Assembly: GCA_037974665.1 (NCBI GenBank)
Contig: CM075783.1
Location: 11,799,762 to 11,863,761, forward strand
Direction of reading: 5' to 3'
DNA from: Ehretia macrophylla
Lineage: Eukaryota > Streptophyta > Magnoliopsida > Boraginales > Ehretiaceae
Length of the DNA: 64,000 nucleotides
The notes under the pieces were generated by a model. The model made no database searches. It was given only the letters and a program-made list of their open reading frames with translations, and was not told where the DNA came from. Numbering within the stretch: the first letter of the stretch is position 1; every line of letters begins with the position of its first letter. A program made the translations under genes and the position numbers. This document shows, one piece after another, positions 35,333 through 47,122 of the stretch.

Positions 35333-36555
35333 TGTTGGGTGAATTATTTACATATTATTTTAGCACCTTTTTATTCAATATTTGTTAGTTCTCGAGTAAT
35401 CTATGAGCAATCATATGGGTTTTGCATTCGTTTTGTGGTCTAGGTAATTTCTATGATCAATTCTAATTTTCTGAGCAAAATTTGAGAGAAATACCAAGTA
35501 CTAAACGTGCATTGAGGCCTGGGAAGTATTGAACGTGGAATTGATAGTTCTTCAACCTTAGCGTAGCGCAATTTTTAAGAAAACTTCCCAAGGTTATTTT
35601 CGAAAAAAGGCAAACAAAAGGAGAACCCTAGCTTATAAAAGAACACGTCTGTTGCAGAAAAGAAAGAGAAGCGGCTGGTTTTTGGAGAAAAAAAAAACGT
35701 TCCAACAAGAGGAAAAATGAAAGATTCCTGAGTTGAAGAAGATGGGCAATCCGGAGACGGACTTCTACCACGATTGTTTACGAAATCATAGTTTTCTCTA
35801 TCTCTCTTATCATGATTTGCACTATGTTTCGGATTTTATTTAATTTCATTATTATGTTTATGTTTTTTTTTTAGGGCTACGATGTACCCGAATTATGAAT
35901 GCTTGAATTCTTTTGGTTTTAATTGATTTGATGAACTATTTCAATTCTATGTTGAGTATTTCATTCTAAACTTAATGCTTGTGATTGCCTGATCAACAAT
36001 TGCATGATTTGTGGTTTGGTTTGAGACTGAGAAGTGATAATCGAATTAGACCACGTTTGAAATACCATTAAATCTTCATAAGATAGAGATATTTATGAGA
36101 TCTAGTGCAACACTTGAATTTCTAGGGCTTAATGAGTTCCATAAATTCACAGTTATCACAGAGATGTAGGTAGTTTGCTTATTGGGATATGTTATTGATG
36201 CTTGAGAAAGATTAATAATCACATTAGCGAAATTGCTTGCAACATAGGGAATAGCATCAATTGAATTCAATCAATAGATTCGAGTATGATTAATGTTGGT
36301 GAAGTCGGAAACCTTAGAGCCTTTTAACTAGTGATTTATTCTCTTTTATTGATTTCAAAATTGTCTTAGTTGTTAATTTCCGAAGTTTCTTAGTTATTAG
36401 TTTTTAATGGAAACTCCCAAATTTTGAATTTTCAAATAAAGTTAAAGCTAGAATAATTTCGGTACTTAGTAATCACAATCCTCGTGGGAAAAATATCTAC
36501 TCATTACTTTATTACTTGTTGCGATACATAGACTTGTGTTGGATTTTGCACAACA
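35333..36555 (+). repeat. 3' LTR of the Athila/Tat-like element
   Basis: 1,223 bp, TGTTGGGTG to CACAACA. It keeps the 200 bp segment missing in the 5' LTR. Right flank tttct. Confidence 0.92.
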
Positions 36556-36559
36556 TTTC

Positions 36560-36983
36560 TGATAGAGAAGTTGGGTTTTTGACAAAAGTAAATGAGCACT
36601 TTACTCTTAATTTTTGAGTGGGCCCTACTTGGTTAAATGGGAAGGTTCGGGTATTAGTGCGTTCCTTGTCTGGAGTAGATTTATAGGGTATACTTATATG
36701 TCAAAAACGAATCAAAGATGAATGAGAAATTAAGAGTTAAAGTAAGTGGTATGTGAGGTATCACTTATGTAAAGAAGTGTAAGGAAGTGGGTTTGTGCAA
36801 ACCCCACATAGGAAGTTTATCAGGTATTATGTCACTATATATAAATTTATTTTAGCTCATGGTGGCAACCATGTGCTAGGTGGAGACTTTCCCATTTGGT
36901 GGGCTTGGGGCGAATGCATCAAACGCGCGCGAGCGCACCCAACCCGGCTTGGGTTAGGGCGAAAGCGCGACGCGGGTGTGGGC
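36560..36983 (+). repeat. Left half of a solo LTR
   Basis: It begins TGATAGAGAAGTTGGG and continues after the big array at 49814-50341, ending CGCTAACA. The two halves total about 950 bp. LTR termini TGATAG and CTAACA are near-inverted repeats. The LINE target duplication is ccttc on the left (28614-28618) and ccttt on the right (50342-50346). No internal domain, so a solo LTR is inferred; the superfamily is uncertain (copia possible). It holds a striking GC-rich patch at 36905-36983. Confidence 0.6.
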
Positions 36984-39703
36984 TGTGATGCTCGAGAATT
37001 TCATCACATCTTTAAAATAACTGTTGTACATCTACTTGAGCATTTTTATGTGCTTTTCTTTTCTTGCTTAATTGTTTTATTTAGATGTCACTATTTATAA
37101 GAAATTTGACTGTTTTAAATGCACAATTTAATATTTTTCCTAGACAATATGACTTATAAAAGGAATCAGAAACTTGTCGTTTTGGACTTTAGAGGCCAAA
37201 AACTTGCATTTGGAAAATGATTTGTGTCTCGTGTGAATAGTATTACGTAGGTAAAATACTAGTTTTAAACTAGTTAACATTTAAGTGAAGTTTTATGATT
37301 AGTTGACTTTAGTATTGTGCCATTGACTTAAAAATAAAACATCACACACATAATATATGCTCATAATACTACACATATCATTCATAAGCTAACAAAAAAA
37401 GAGTAAAATTTCCCCGTGTCCCTTGGAGCCCGTCGGCCTTGAGGAAGAAAGGAGAAGAATTTTGTAACTTCAAATCTTCTTGTTGTGCATATCTAAGCTA
37501 GTATCAAGGGTTTTCCACCTCCCTAGAACAACTACTAGCATCCAACAACTTCATGATGAGCAAGTTTTGCATTTTCTTGATGATTAAAGTTTATGTTCAA
37601 ATTTCAACTTTTCTTGAATTGTTATTATAGGTCTATATTATGCTTAAATATTGCTTGAGATATCTCCTACATGCTATATATACCTTGATTGAGTTGTGTA
37701 GTAGCTATTTCCATGGTTGAAGCTTGACATCACAAAAGAGATGATGAATAGTAATAAATTTTAGGGTTTTGATGTAACGTGCTATTTAGAGTGAATTGAT
37801 ACTTCATTTAGGTGCTCTAAACATTAATGGAACTAGTTGAAAGCTCACGTAAAGTCGAATTGCTCGAACTTGAGTTAAAATGTAAAACTGGCTAACTTTT
37901 AAAAGGGAGTTTTTCACGAAACATAATCTGGGCATATTTGGGCTTTAAATTAGGTATCCTTAGGGGGCATGAATGCACTTTTGGTACTTTCGTTGCATTA
38001 AATTGGGGTCCGAATTGGGTAGATGTAGTTAAAACTTACTCGAGGCCTTCCCGAGCTTTCATCTCCAAAGCGGGTTTTTAGGGCCTTGGTAGGTATCTTT
38101 AGGCTTCTTTAGGAATATAGTATGAATGGTTGATAGATTTGGATTTTGAATTTTATTTAGAAGAAAATTTACTTGGTTATAAAAGGGCAAAATGTGAGAT
38201 TTGGTTGCTTTAGTGCTTGTATGAGCTTGTAGTTGCTTGTTATATGTCTATATGCATGTCTAATGTAGATTTAAGCTATTTGTAGAGTTTCGTGGAAAAT
38301 GTGTTGATAACCCCTTTTGTGCACCTATATAGTTATTCTCATGTTTAATGTTTATATATTGTTATGATGTTCATATTGCTTGTATTTAGTGTTGCGTGAT
38401 TGAAGTTATGTTTAAGACTTGTACACTAGACTACTAGAATGGTTGCTTGGAACATATGTTAAGTTAAAGAATATAAGGTGGCATTTTTTTAAAGATAGAA
38501 TTTTAATAGGTATTATATGCTAAATGAGTGAGACTACAAGTTAGCTAATCTGGAGGAATAATTAATAAATGTTGTAGTTAAGGAATAATTGAAGTAATGT
38601 TTGGTCTTAGATACAAGGTGATTGAGAGTGATGTGAATACAATCTTGTATCTTGGAGCTTGGTAAAGGTGAATGAGTCTTCATCTCTTCTGTGCATCTTA
38701 ACTTGATTTATTATTTTTAAATTGAATTATTTAGTAATTGTTAAAGTTTATATGTATTATTTTACTTGCTATCTTGTGTCTTTTCGTGTTATAATGACTA
38801 ATTGCGAGAGCGTTCTACTTTGTCGTCCATCTTACATGTTATTTGATGATCTTGGTTCTCGTGGACTTGATTCTAGGTTGCGCAACCTTTTCGGACATGG
38901 TAGCGTCGAAAAACACGGGCAGCATCGGACTTGCCGTGCTCCCTCGATTACCATGGTACATTTTCCCTTTCTCTCGCTGAGTATACTCTACTACCCCAGA
39001 GATGTGGTTCACTTTGCTAGGCATATTGACCTATCTCAGGAGAAAGGGTCGTAGAATCGGGGTACATCCGAAGTACCCCATTTTGGAGGAATAAGAGTTT
39101 TGCCGGCACTTGCTTGAAGATCTTGGCTCGTGGTTCATGATTGCTGACAACGTGGAACCGTATTCTTTTATATACTTGGTTAAGCACTTGTCTAACTAGC
39201 TTTGTTATTTTGTATTGTAAATGATATTATCCTTGTTGCATCTCATGAAAGCATTACTCGGTATGCTGCATCACCTCCCTTACTAAGTATACATGTTGTA
39301 TACTCACCCTCGTTTCTAACACCTTTCTGGATCAGTGCTATCAGAGGTAGAAAAGAAGGCTCGAGAGTTTCATGTTGATTATGCTGGCTTATGTGGATTG
39401 TCATTGAATTCAGTTTTATAATTGTAAAGTTAAGTTTAGAATATATTGAAAGTTATAAATGGCTTGTAATGTTGTATTAACTTGTAATCTTTACTTTATT
39501 GTCTAGTTGACTTGCATGCTTGTAAGAATAAAATGGATTGAGGTTGTGGATTATGGTCTTGTAGTTACATGTTGATATTTGCAGGTTTCTAGATAGTCCT
39601 ATAAATAGGGGAGACTCTGTCCGTTTTTCCCTAAATTTCATGCCGGGGGTTTGGAATTGGGTTGAGAATAGCAAGATTAATAATAGTCCCGGTTCCGTGA
39701 GGG
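36984..39703 (+). repeat. LTR1 of the array
   Basis: Starts TGTGATGCTCGAG. Colinear with LTR2 and LTR3. It lacks the last about 17 bp (after 'ccgtgaggg'), which a deletion removed together with the start of the following interior. It contains a 110-codon open frame (38722-39054) also open in LTR2. Confidence 0.88.
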
Positions 39704-40064
39704 ATTCTCAAGTGGTGTATTCTTTGACATTTTTTGTGGCGTCTTCTATGGTATTCACTTGGATTCCGTATTGGTGTTTTCTCGGTACTTCTAACTGATA
39801 TTCTTAATTGGACTTCAGAATGACATTCTTAAGTGGAGCCTTATTTGGCGTCCTTGTTCAATATTTATTATTTGGAATTCTCTTAGGCTATTTGCTGGAA
39901 TTCTATTTGAAAGTTCTAACTGGTGTGGATCCTCGATACTCCCACTTAGTATCTTCTATGGTATCTGCATGAAAGGTTCCTACCCAATAGTATTCAGAAT
40001 GTGTATGTGGAGTTCTTTTGGAAGAAAAAATTGTGAGGACGCAATTTGTTGAAGGAGGAGAGAG
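39704..40064 (+). other. Truncated interior 1 of the array
   Basis: It matches the last about 360 bp of interior 2 (from 46761), including 'attctcaag.tgtgtattctttgacatt' in two parts and the end 'gaaggaggagag', the purine tract before LTR2. The primer site and about 700 bp are deleted. Confidence 0.88.
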
Positions 40065-43000
40065 TGTGACGTCCGGGAATTTCATCACATCATTTAAATA
40101 ATTGTTGCATATCTACTTGAGCATTTTTATGTGCATTTCTTTTCTTGCTTAATTGTTTTATTTAGAAGGCGTTATTCATAAGAAATTTAACTGTCTTAAA
40201 TGCTCGATTTAATATTTTTCCTAGACAACATGACATATAAAAGGAATCAGAAACTTGTAGTTTTGGACTTTAGAGGCTGGGAACTTGCATTTGGAAAATG
40301 ATTTGTACCTTGTGTGAATAGTATTACGTAGGTAAAACACTAGTTTTAAACTAGTTAACATTTGAGTGAAGTTTTATGATTAGTTGACTTTAGTATTTGT
40401 GCCTTTGACTCAAAAATAAAACACCACACACATAATATATGCTCATAATATTATACCTATCATTCATAAGCTAACAAAACAAAAGTAAAATTTCCCCTTG
40501 TGTCCCTTGGAGCCCGTCCACCTTGAGGAGGAAATGAGAAGAATTTTGCAACTTCCAATCTTCTTGTTGTGCATATCTAAGCTAGTATCAAGGGTTTTCC
40601 ACCTCCCTAGAACAACTACTAGCATCCAACAACTTCATGGTGAGCGAGTTTTGCATTTTCTTTATGATGAATTGTTATTATTGGTCTATATTATGCTTAA
40701 ATATTGCTTGAAATATCTTCTACATGCTGTGTATATCTTGATTGAGTTGTGTAGTAGCTATTTCCATGGTTGAAGCTTGAGATCACAAAAGAGATGATGA
40801 ATAGTGATGAATTTTAGGGTTTTGATGTAACGTGCTATTTAGAGTGAATTGATACGTCTTTTAGGTATTATAAACATTAATGGAACTAGTTGAAAGCTCA
40901 CGTGAAGTCGAATTGCTCGAATTTGAGTTAAAACGCAAAATTGGCTAACTTTTAAAAGGGAGTTTTTCACGAAACATAATCTGGGCATATTTGGGCTTTA
41001 AATTAGGTATCCTTGGGGGCATATAAGAACTTTTGGTACTTTCGTTGCGTTAAATTGGGGTCCGAATAGGTTTGGTGTAGTTAAAACTCACTCGGGGCCT
41101 TCCCGAGCTTTCGTCTCCAAAGCGGGTTTTCAGGGCCTTGGTAGGTGTCTATTGGCTTCTTTAGGAATGTAGTATGAATAATTCATAGATTTGGGGCTTT
41201 GAATTTTGTTTAGAAGAAAAATTGTATGGTTATAAAAGGGGAAAATGTGAGATTTGGTTGCTTTAATGCTTGTATGAGCTTGTAGTTGCATGTTATATGT
41301 CTATATGCATGTCTAATGTAGATTTAAGCTATTTCTAGAGTTTCGTGGAAAATGTGTTGATAACCCCTTTGTGCACCTATATAGTTATTCTCATGTTTAA
41401 TGTTTATATATTGTTAGGATGTTCATATTGCTTGTATTTAGTGTTGCATGATTGAAGTTATGCTTAAGACTTGTACACTCGACTACTAGAATGATTGCTT
41501 GGAACATATGTTAAGTTTAAGCATATAAGGTGGCATTTTGTTAAAGATAGAATTTTAATCGGTATTATATGCTAAATGAGTGAGACTATAGGTTAGCTAA
41601 CCTGGAGGAATAATTAATAAATGTTGTAGTTAAGGAATAATTGAAGTAATGTTTGGTCTTAGGTACAAGGTGATTAAGAGTGATGTGAATTGTAACGCCC
41701 CTATTCCTCACGGAACCGGGACTTCTATTAACCATACTAATCACAACCCAATTCTAACCCGGACTCAAAATTTTAGGGAAAACGGACAGAGTCTCCCCTG
41801 TACCGTAGACATTCTGGAAACATGTAAGCATTCAAATAAAACACGAAGCAAAAGGAACAACATTTCTAATTGAAATCCCAACTTTAAGACCATTCGAGCC
41901 TTAAGCAACACAAGACAATATAAACACATACAAGCATGCAACCATAGTCATAAATCTTTGTCTTCATTCGCTTATCATACCATTCTTTGTTAGCAATTAA
42001 ACATTCTTAGAAATTAAAGCCAACCATACATCCGTTCATTCACACCCAAGCATGCAACGTAGCTAGAAGCAGAAGCATAAGTTATTACATGCCACAATTC
42101 TATAACATTTACTACATCCACTTAGCTTTCAAATTTGCAACCACTCAAATATATATACATAAGCCCTTAGGCTCCAAAATAGGACATAAAGTAGACAAAC
42201 AAGGTCTTCTACAATTTAGCAAGCAATCACTCCAATCTCAAGTAATAGTACACAGCAACCAAGTCAACTCCTCCAACTGCACCACCTGAAACATGTTTAG
42301 CGAGGTATGAGCGATCACAATTGCTCAGTGAGGGATAAGGTCTACCGGGGACGTGCAATGCAGCAACTTAACACAATTAATACAATAGATAAACAGTGAA
42401 TAACAATTCTAATACCACATTTTAAAATGATACAATCGATAACCCTTATCACTCCAAATCTTCGATCCCCGATCCACGAACCACAATCTAAATCTATATA
42501 TGCCGGCATCCCTTACACCAATAGGTACTCCGGATGTACCCGATCCTACGACCCAACACCCCCGGCAATCTCCGGATCAGGCGAGTGAGGGAATAGCAGA
42601 CGGAGCTAAGGCAACCAACACTAGCAAGCCCGATGCCGCCCAGCGAGGCCATCGCATCCATCGCGACAATGAGGTTGCACAACACGATGCAATGCAAGAA
42701 TGATAACAACTACAATATAATCAGTAAACACATTTAAAGACAAAAAGTAGGTTGTCCTCGCACCAAGTTACAATTTAGCAACAATAAGCATATATCAATT
42801 ACGCAATTATACTAAACAATATACTCTTTTAGCAAGAAAATAAACTATAATGCACGTAAGGATGCAGGTCCCTCACCTCTACCGAGTTTCAAGATGTAAG
42901 TTTGAATCACATCATTTCCAGTCACCTTGAACCTATGAGCAAACATTACTTCAATTACTCTTTAACTACAACATTCATTAATTATTCAGCTAGGTTAGCT

Positions 43001-46000
43001 AACTCATAACTTCGCTTATTTAGCATATATACAATATCTATTAGAATTCTATTTTTAAAAAAATCTCACTTTTATATACTTTAACTTAACATATATTCCA
43101 AGTAGTCATTTCCCACAACATAACTCATATAATTTTAAGCAACACGGTATTATAAACAAGATACAAATATATTTTAATGAAGTAGCTATACAACCTATTT
43201 CATGAAACTTCTCCAAACAACTACATATTACATACCATTACCATTTAAACTCTTATTTAAATCATTTAAAAGTCAATTATAATAACTACATCAATTCAAA
43301 TAACCAACTAAGCACCAAGCTCAACTAATTCACATAAAATCCAATTAAAACCTTTCCACATGCTTAGTATTTAGGTCATAAACTTCACACTTATACAACA
43401 TATAACTCAATCATGATCAATTAGAGCAAATATAACAATATAATAACTACTAATGCAACTAATTCAAGTAATTCACAAGAAATCCAACAAATCTCCTTCT
43501 AAATGCTTACAAAACAAGCTCTAAACTTCGCACAAGATAACGAACCTCAAATCTAACTATACTACATCTCTAATGACACTTTATGGCACCATTTAAGCCC
43601 TTGAAATCTCACTTTAAAGTACAATTACCCAAAAAGTCCGAATTTGCCTCTTCATGCATTACTCTACAAGTACTCTAATCGGAGCTCAACTAAGCGAAGC
43701 GAATACATTTCTAGCACCTCCTCACTTACTAGACACTTGCCCTAATGCCCGAACGCACCCGGATTCACTTTCAACCTGAAACCCCTTTGTCAATCTTTGC
43801 TATTAAGCTCCAAACCGAAAGACAAGGTTCAAGATTCCTAAACAAGTTATCCTATCCTTCAAATCACACCTTATAGCACTCCAAGGACCCTTGAGTTCAC
43901 CCGTTAAACCTCGTTTACCATTAAATTCCCAATTTCCTCTTTGTGCGTTTACACTACAAGTACCAATTTCGAAACCCAAACAAGCGAAACGAAGGCACTT
44001 CTAAAGCTTCAATACTTAATAAAGACTAACGATAACCTCGAAATGTGGCCGGATTTGAGTTAACCCCGAAACCCCTTATTAAAGTAGCTTAATTTGATCA
44101 AATTATTCAAATTTTGTACATGGCAAGTGCAACTAACATTTTTTCCATGCTCAAGGACCTAATTAGCAACTACTAGAAGCATTGAATCAAATTAAATTGC
44201 ACAAATTTTCGGAACCCTAGAAATTTCACTATTCATCATCTTCCCCAAAGCTCCAACTTCATTTTCAACCATTCAAAATGCTATCTAACCACAAAAGTAT
44301 GCTCTATGATCATTAATAAGAGTAATTTAAGCATAAACAAGCATAGCCAAGTAATATCTCAACAAATCCCAAAAAAAATAAAGTTTAGGTGCAAAATTTT
44401 TAAATACAAAAATAAGATGAAATTCTTACCACACAAGGCTAGAGAAGCTTGAAGAAGGTGTAAACATGTTCAAGAACTCAAGATTCAAGCTTGGAATGGA
44501 TGGAAATGACCAACTATAGCAATTTTGCAAGAAAAAGTTACTATTCCCGTAACTATTTTTTGGCCATTTTTTGACTTTTTTTTTGTTCTTGGCTTATATT
44601 ATTCTCATGGGAAGGTCAAATGATAGGTTAAATAATTAAGGCATTTTAGGATGGGCAAAAAGGTCATTTGGGTGATCAAATTTCAGTAAAACAAATGCCA
44701 AAAATCTGAAAAAATCTGGAAAAAAATCCCGCTGGTACTATTCATCAGACATTTCGCGAATTTTTTTCCATTGATCCCGATATGCAATGCACGCACGGTC
44801 AGGGGCTGTAGTCCCCTAAAAATATGTAGTATTTTATAAAATATAAAATACATGAAAAGAAACAATTGAATTTATGAAAATGAGTAAAATAAAAAATAAA
44901 AAGTAATTAGCTAAGTTACATCCAAATTAACCATTTAATTAATGCAATTAATGAAGTGCTGGGTTCGGGGTGTCACATGAATACAATCTTGTATCTTGGT
45001 GCTCGGTAAAGGTGAGGGAGTCTTCATCTCTTCTGTGCATCTTAACTTGATTTATTATTTTTAAATTGAATTATTTAGTAATTGTTAAAGTTTATATGTA
45101 TTATTTTCCTTGCTATCTTGTGTTTATTCGTGTTATTATGACTAATTGTGAGGGCGGTCTACTTTGTCGACCCTGTTATATGTTATTTGATGATCTTGGT
45201 TCTCGTGGACTTGATTCGAGGTTGCGTAACCTTTTCGGACATGGTAGCGTCGAGAAACACGGGCGGCATCGGGCTTGCCGTGCTCCCTCGACCACCATGG
45301 TGCCTATACCCTTTCTCTCGCTGAGTATACTCTACTACCCTAGAGACGTGGTTCACCTTGCTGGGTATATGGACCTATCTCAGGAAAAAGGGTTGTAGGA
45401 TCGGGGTACATCCGGAGTACCCCATTTTGGAGGAATAAGGGTTTTGCCGGCACTTGCTTGAAGATCTTTGCTCGTGGCTCGTGATTGAAGACAACGTGGA
45501 ACCGTATCCTTTTTTATACGTGGTTAAATATTTCTCTAACTAGCTTTGTTATTTGGTGTTGTTTATGATATTATCCTTGTTGCATCTCATGAAAGTATTC
45601 CTCAGTATGCTGCATCACCTCTCTCACTGAGTATACATGTTGTATACTCACCCTTGTTTCTAACACCTTTCAGGATCAGTTCTATCACAGGTAGAAAAGA
45701 AGCCTCGAATGTTTCGTGTTGATTATGGTGGCTTATATGGATTGTCATTGAATTCAGTTTTATAATTGTAAAGTTAAGTTTAGAATGTATTGATAGTTAT
45801 GAATGGCTTGTAATGTTGTATTAACTTGTAATCTTTACTTTATTGTCTAGTTGACTTGCATGCTTGTAAGAATGAAATTGATTGAGGTTGTGGATTATGG
45901 TCTTGTAGTTGTTTGTTGATATTTGCAGGTTTCTAGATAGTCCTATATATAGGCGAGACTCCGTCCGTTTTCCTCTAAATTTCATGCCCGGGGTTTGGAA

Positions 46001-46061
46001 TTGGGTTGAGAATAGCAAGATTAATAGTAGTCCCGGTTCCGTGAGGAATCGGGGTATTACA
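40065..46061 (+). repeat. LTR2 of the array (interrupted)
   Basis: Starts TGTGACGTCCGGG and ends GGGGTATTACA. Without the inserted solo LTR (41691-44977 plus one TGAAT) it is about 2.7 kb, the size of LTR1 and LTR3. Confidence 0.88.
41691..44977 (-). mobile_element. Solo LTR (chromovirus-like) nested in LTR2
   Basis: 3,287 bp from TGTAACGCCCC to GGTGTCACA with a perfect TGAAT target duplication (41686-41690 and 44978-44982). No coding region, primer site or partner LTR. In minus orientation it begins TGTGACACCCCG and ends CGTGAGGAATAGGGGCGTTACA, related to the end of the array LTRs (CCGTGAGGAATCGGGG). So a relative of the host family landed in reverse orientation and later lost its interior by LTR-LTR recombination. 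The GC-richer patch 42500-42700 belongs to this LTR. Confidence 0.85.
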
Positions 46062-47122
46062 GGAGTGGTATCAGAGCTTAAATAGCATACAGTCGGGACA
46101 GGGTCCTCGGCCTGTTGGGTAGTGAACCTCGAGTACGTGCCTATGAAGTGAGTCTTGAATAAGTATGTGCTTGTATGTGGGTTATGTTTACTTGAGTGAA
46201 AATGTGTTCTTATGTGTTATGATTGCGTGAAATAGGAAGATTATGCGACATGTGATTGTGTGTGCACCTTTGTGACCTCTTTGTGCAATAAGTGAAACTT
46301 ATATGATATGTTTATTTATGTGATTAGTTATGCATGTAAGTGATTTCTTGAGTATTTACCTACCTTAGTTATTTATAATAAAGTGTATAAGTGTTTATCT
46401 TACGTAAAATCCACCGCATACATGCATTATCGGTTAATATGGTAAGTGAACCCTCTCTTCTTTAAAGAGTTGATCAGTAACAGCTTATCTGAAGACGTGG
46501 ACCAACAGAAAGAATGAGTGTTGATCGATTGATTATCGGTAGTCCGAGAAAGGAATTCAATCTCGGAAGGTTACAATCAATATCCTTCTTCGGTATTTTC
46601 CTATGAAAATTCCTACACGGTATTATCTGCAATATTCCTCCTGGGATCCTTATTGGTATTTTCATACAGAATTTTCTAGCAGTAATCTTATTGGAACTCT
46701 GGTTGGCATTCTTACTTGCTATTTATATATCGGCGACCTTCTTCGGGATTTCTATATAGGGATTCTCAAGTTGTGTATTCTTTGACATTCTTTGTGGCGT
46801 CTTCTATGGTATTCACTTGGATTATGTATTGGTATTTTCTCGGCACTTCTAATTGATATTCTTAATTGGACTTCAAAATGACATTCTTAAGTAGAGCCTT
46901 ATTTGGCATCCTTGTTCAATATTTATTATTTGGAATTCTCTTAGGCTATTTGCTGGAATTCTATCTGAAAGTTCTAACTGGTATGGATCCTCGATACTCC
47001 CACTTAGTATCTTCTATGGTATTCGCATGCGAGGTTCCTACCCAATAGTATTCAGAATGTATCTGTCGAGTTCTTTTGGAAGAAGAAATTGCGAGGATAT
47101 AATTTGTTGAAGGACGGGAGAG
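46062..47122 (+). other. Interior 2 of the array (non-coding)
   Basis: 1,061 bp between LTR2 and LTR3. It starts GGAG then the primer site and ends 'gaaggacgggagag'. The sequence 'gcgaggatataatttgttgaagg' in two parts recalls the 'cgaggacgaaattt' leader of the chromovirus polypurine tract. No gag or pol trace. 46590-46760 is a degenerate array of 'ttattgg.attttc' type motifs. Confidence 0.85.
46066..46077 (+). other. Primer binding site of the array element
   Basis: TGGTATCAGAGC, four bases after LTR2. Same tRNA-iMet primer as the chromovirus at 18440-28039. Confidence 0.92.

Larger units (their letters stand above)
28620..36555 (+). mobile_element. Athila/Tat-like Ty3/gypsy element with a pol deletion
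   Basis: A 7.9 kb plus-strand element. LTRs are 28620-29655 and 35333-36555. The primer site is TGGCGCCGTTGCCGGGGA and the polypurine tract is AAGTTTGGGGGTG, both diagnostic of the Athila/Tat lineages. Target duplication is cttct on the left and tttct on the right (36556-36560), one mismatch. Internal sequence holds decayed gag, protease and the extreme end of integrase, but no RT, RNase H or integrase core. A long 2.85 kb non-coding 3' region follows. It cannot move unaided, though it keeps the cis signals for trans-mobilisation. Confidence 0.93.

Noticed and set aside
42494..42709. Overlapping open frames on both strands in a GC-richer patch
   Set aside because: Part of the nested solo LTR; no domain recognised and both strands are open only because of composition.
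46062..46077. Possible tRNA gene at TGGTATCAGAGC
   Set aside because: Position just inside an LTR and lack of a cloverleaf show it is a primer binding site.
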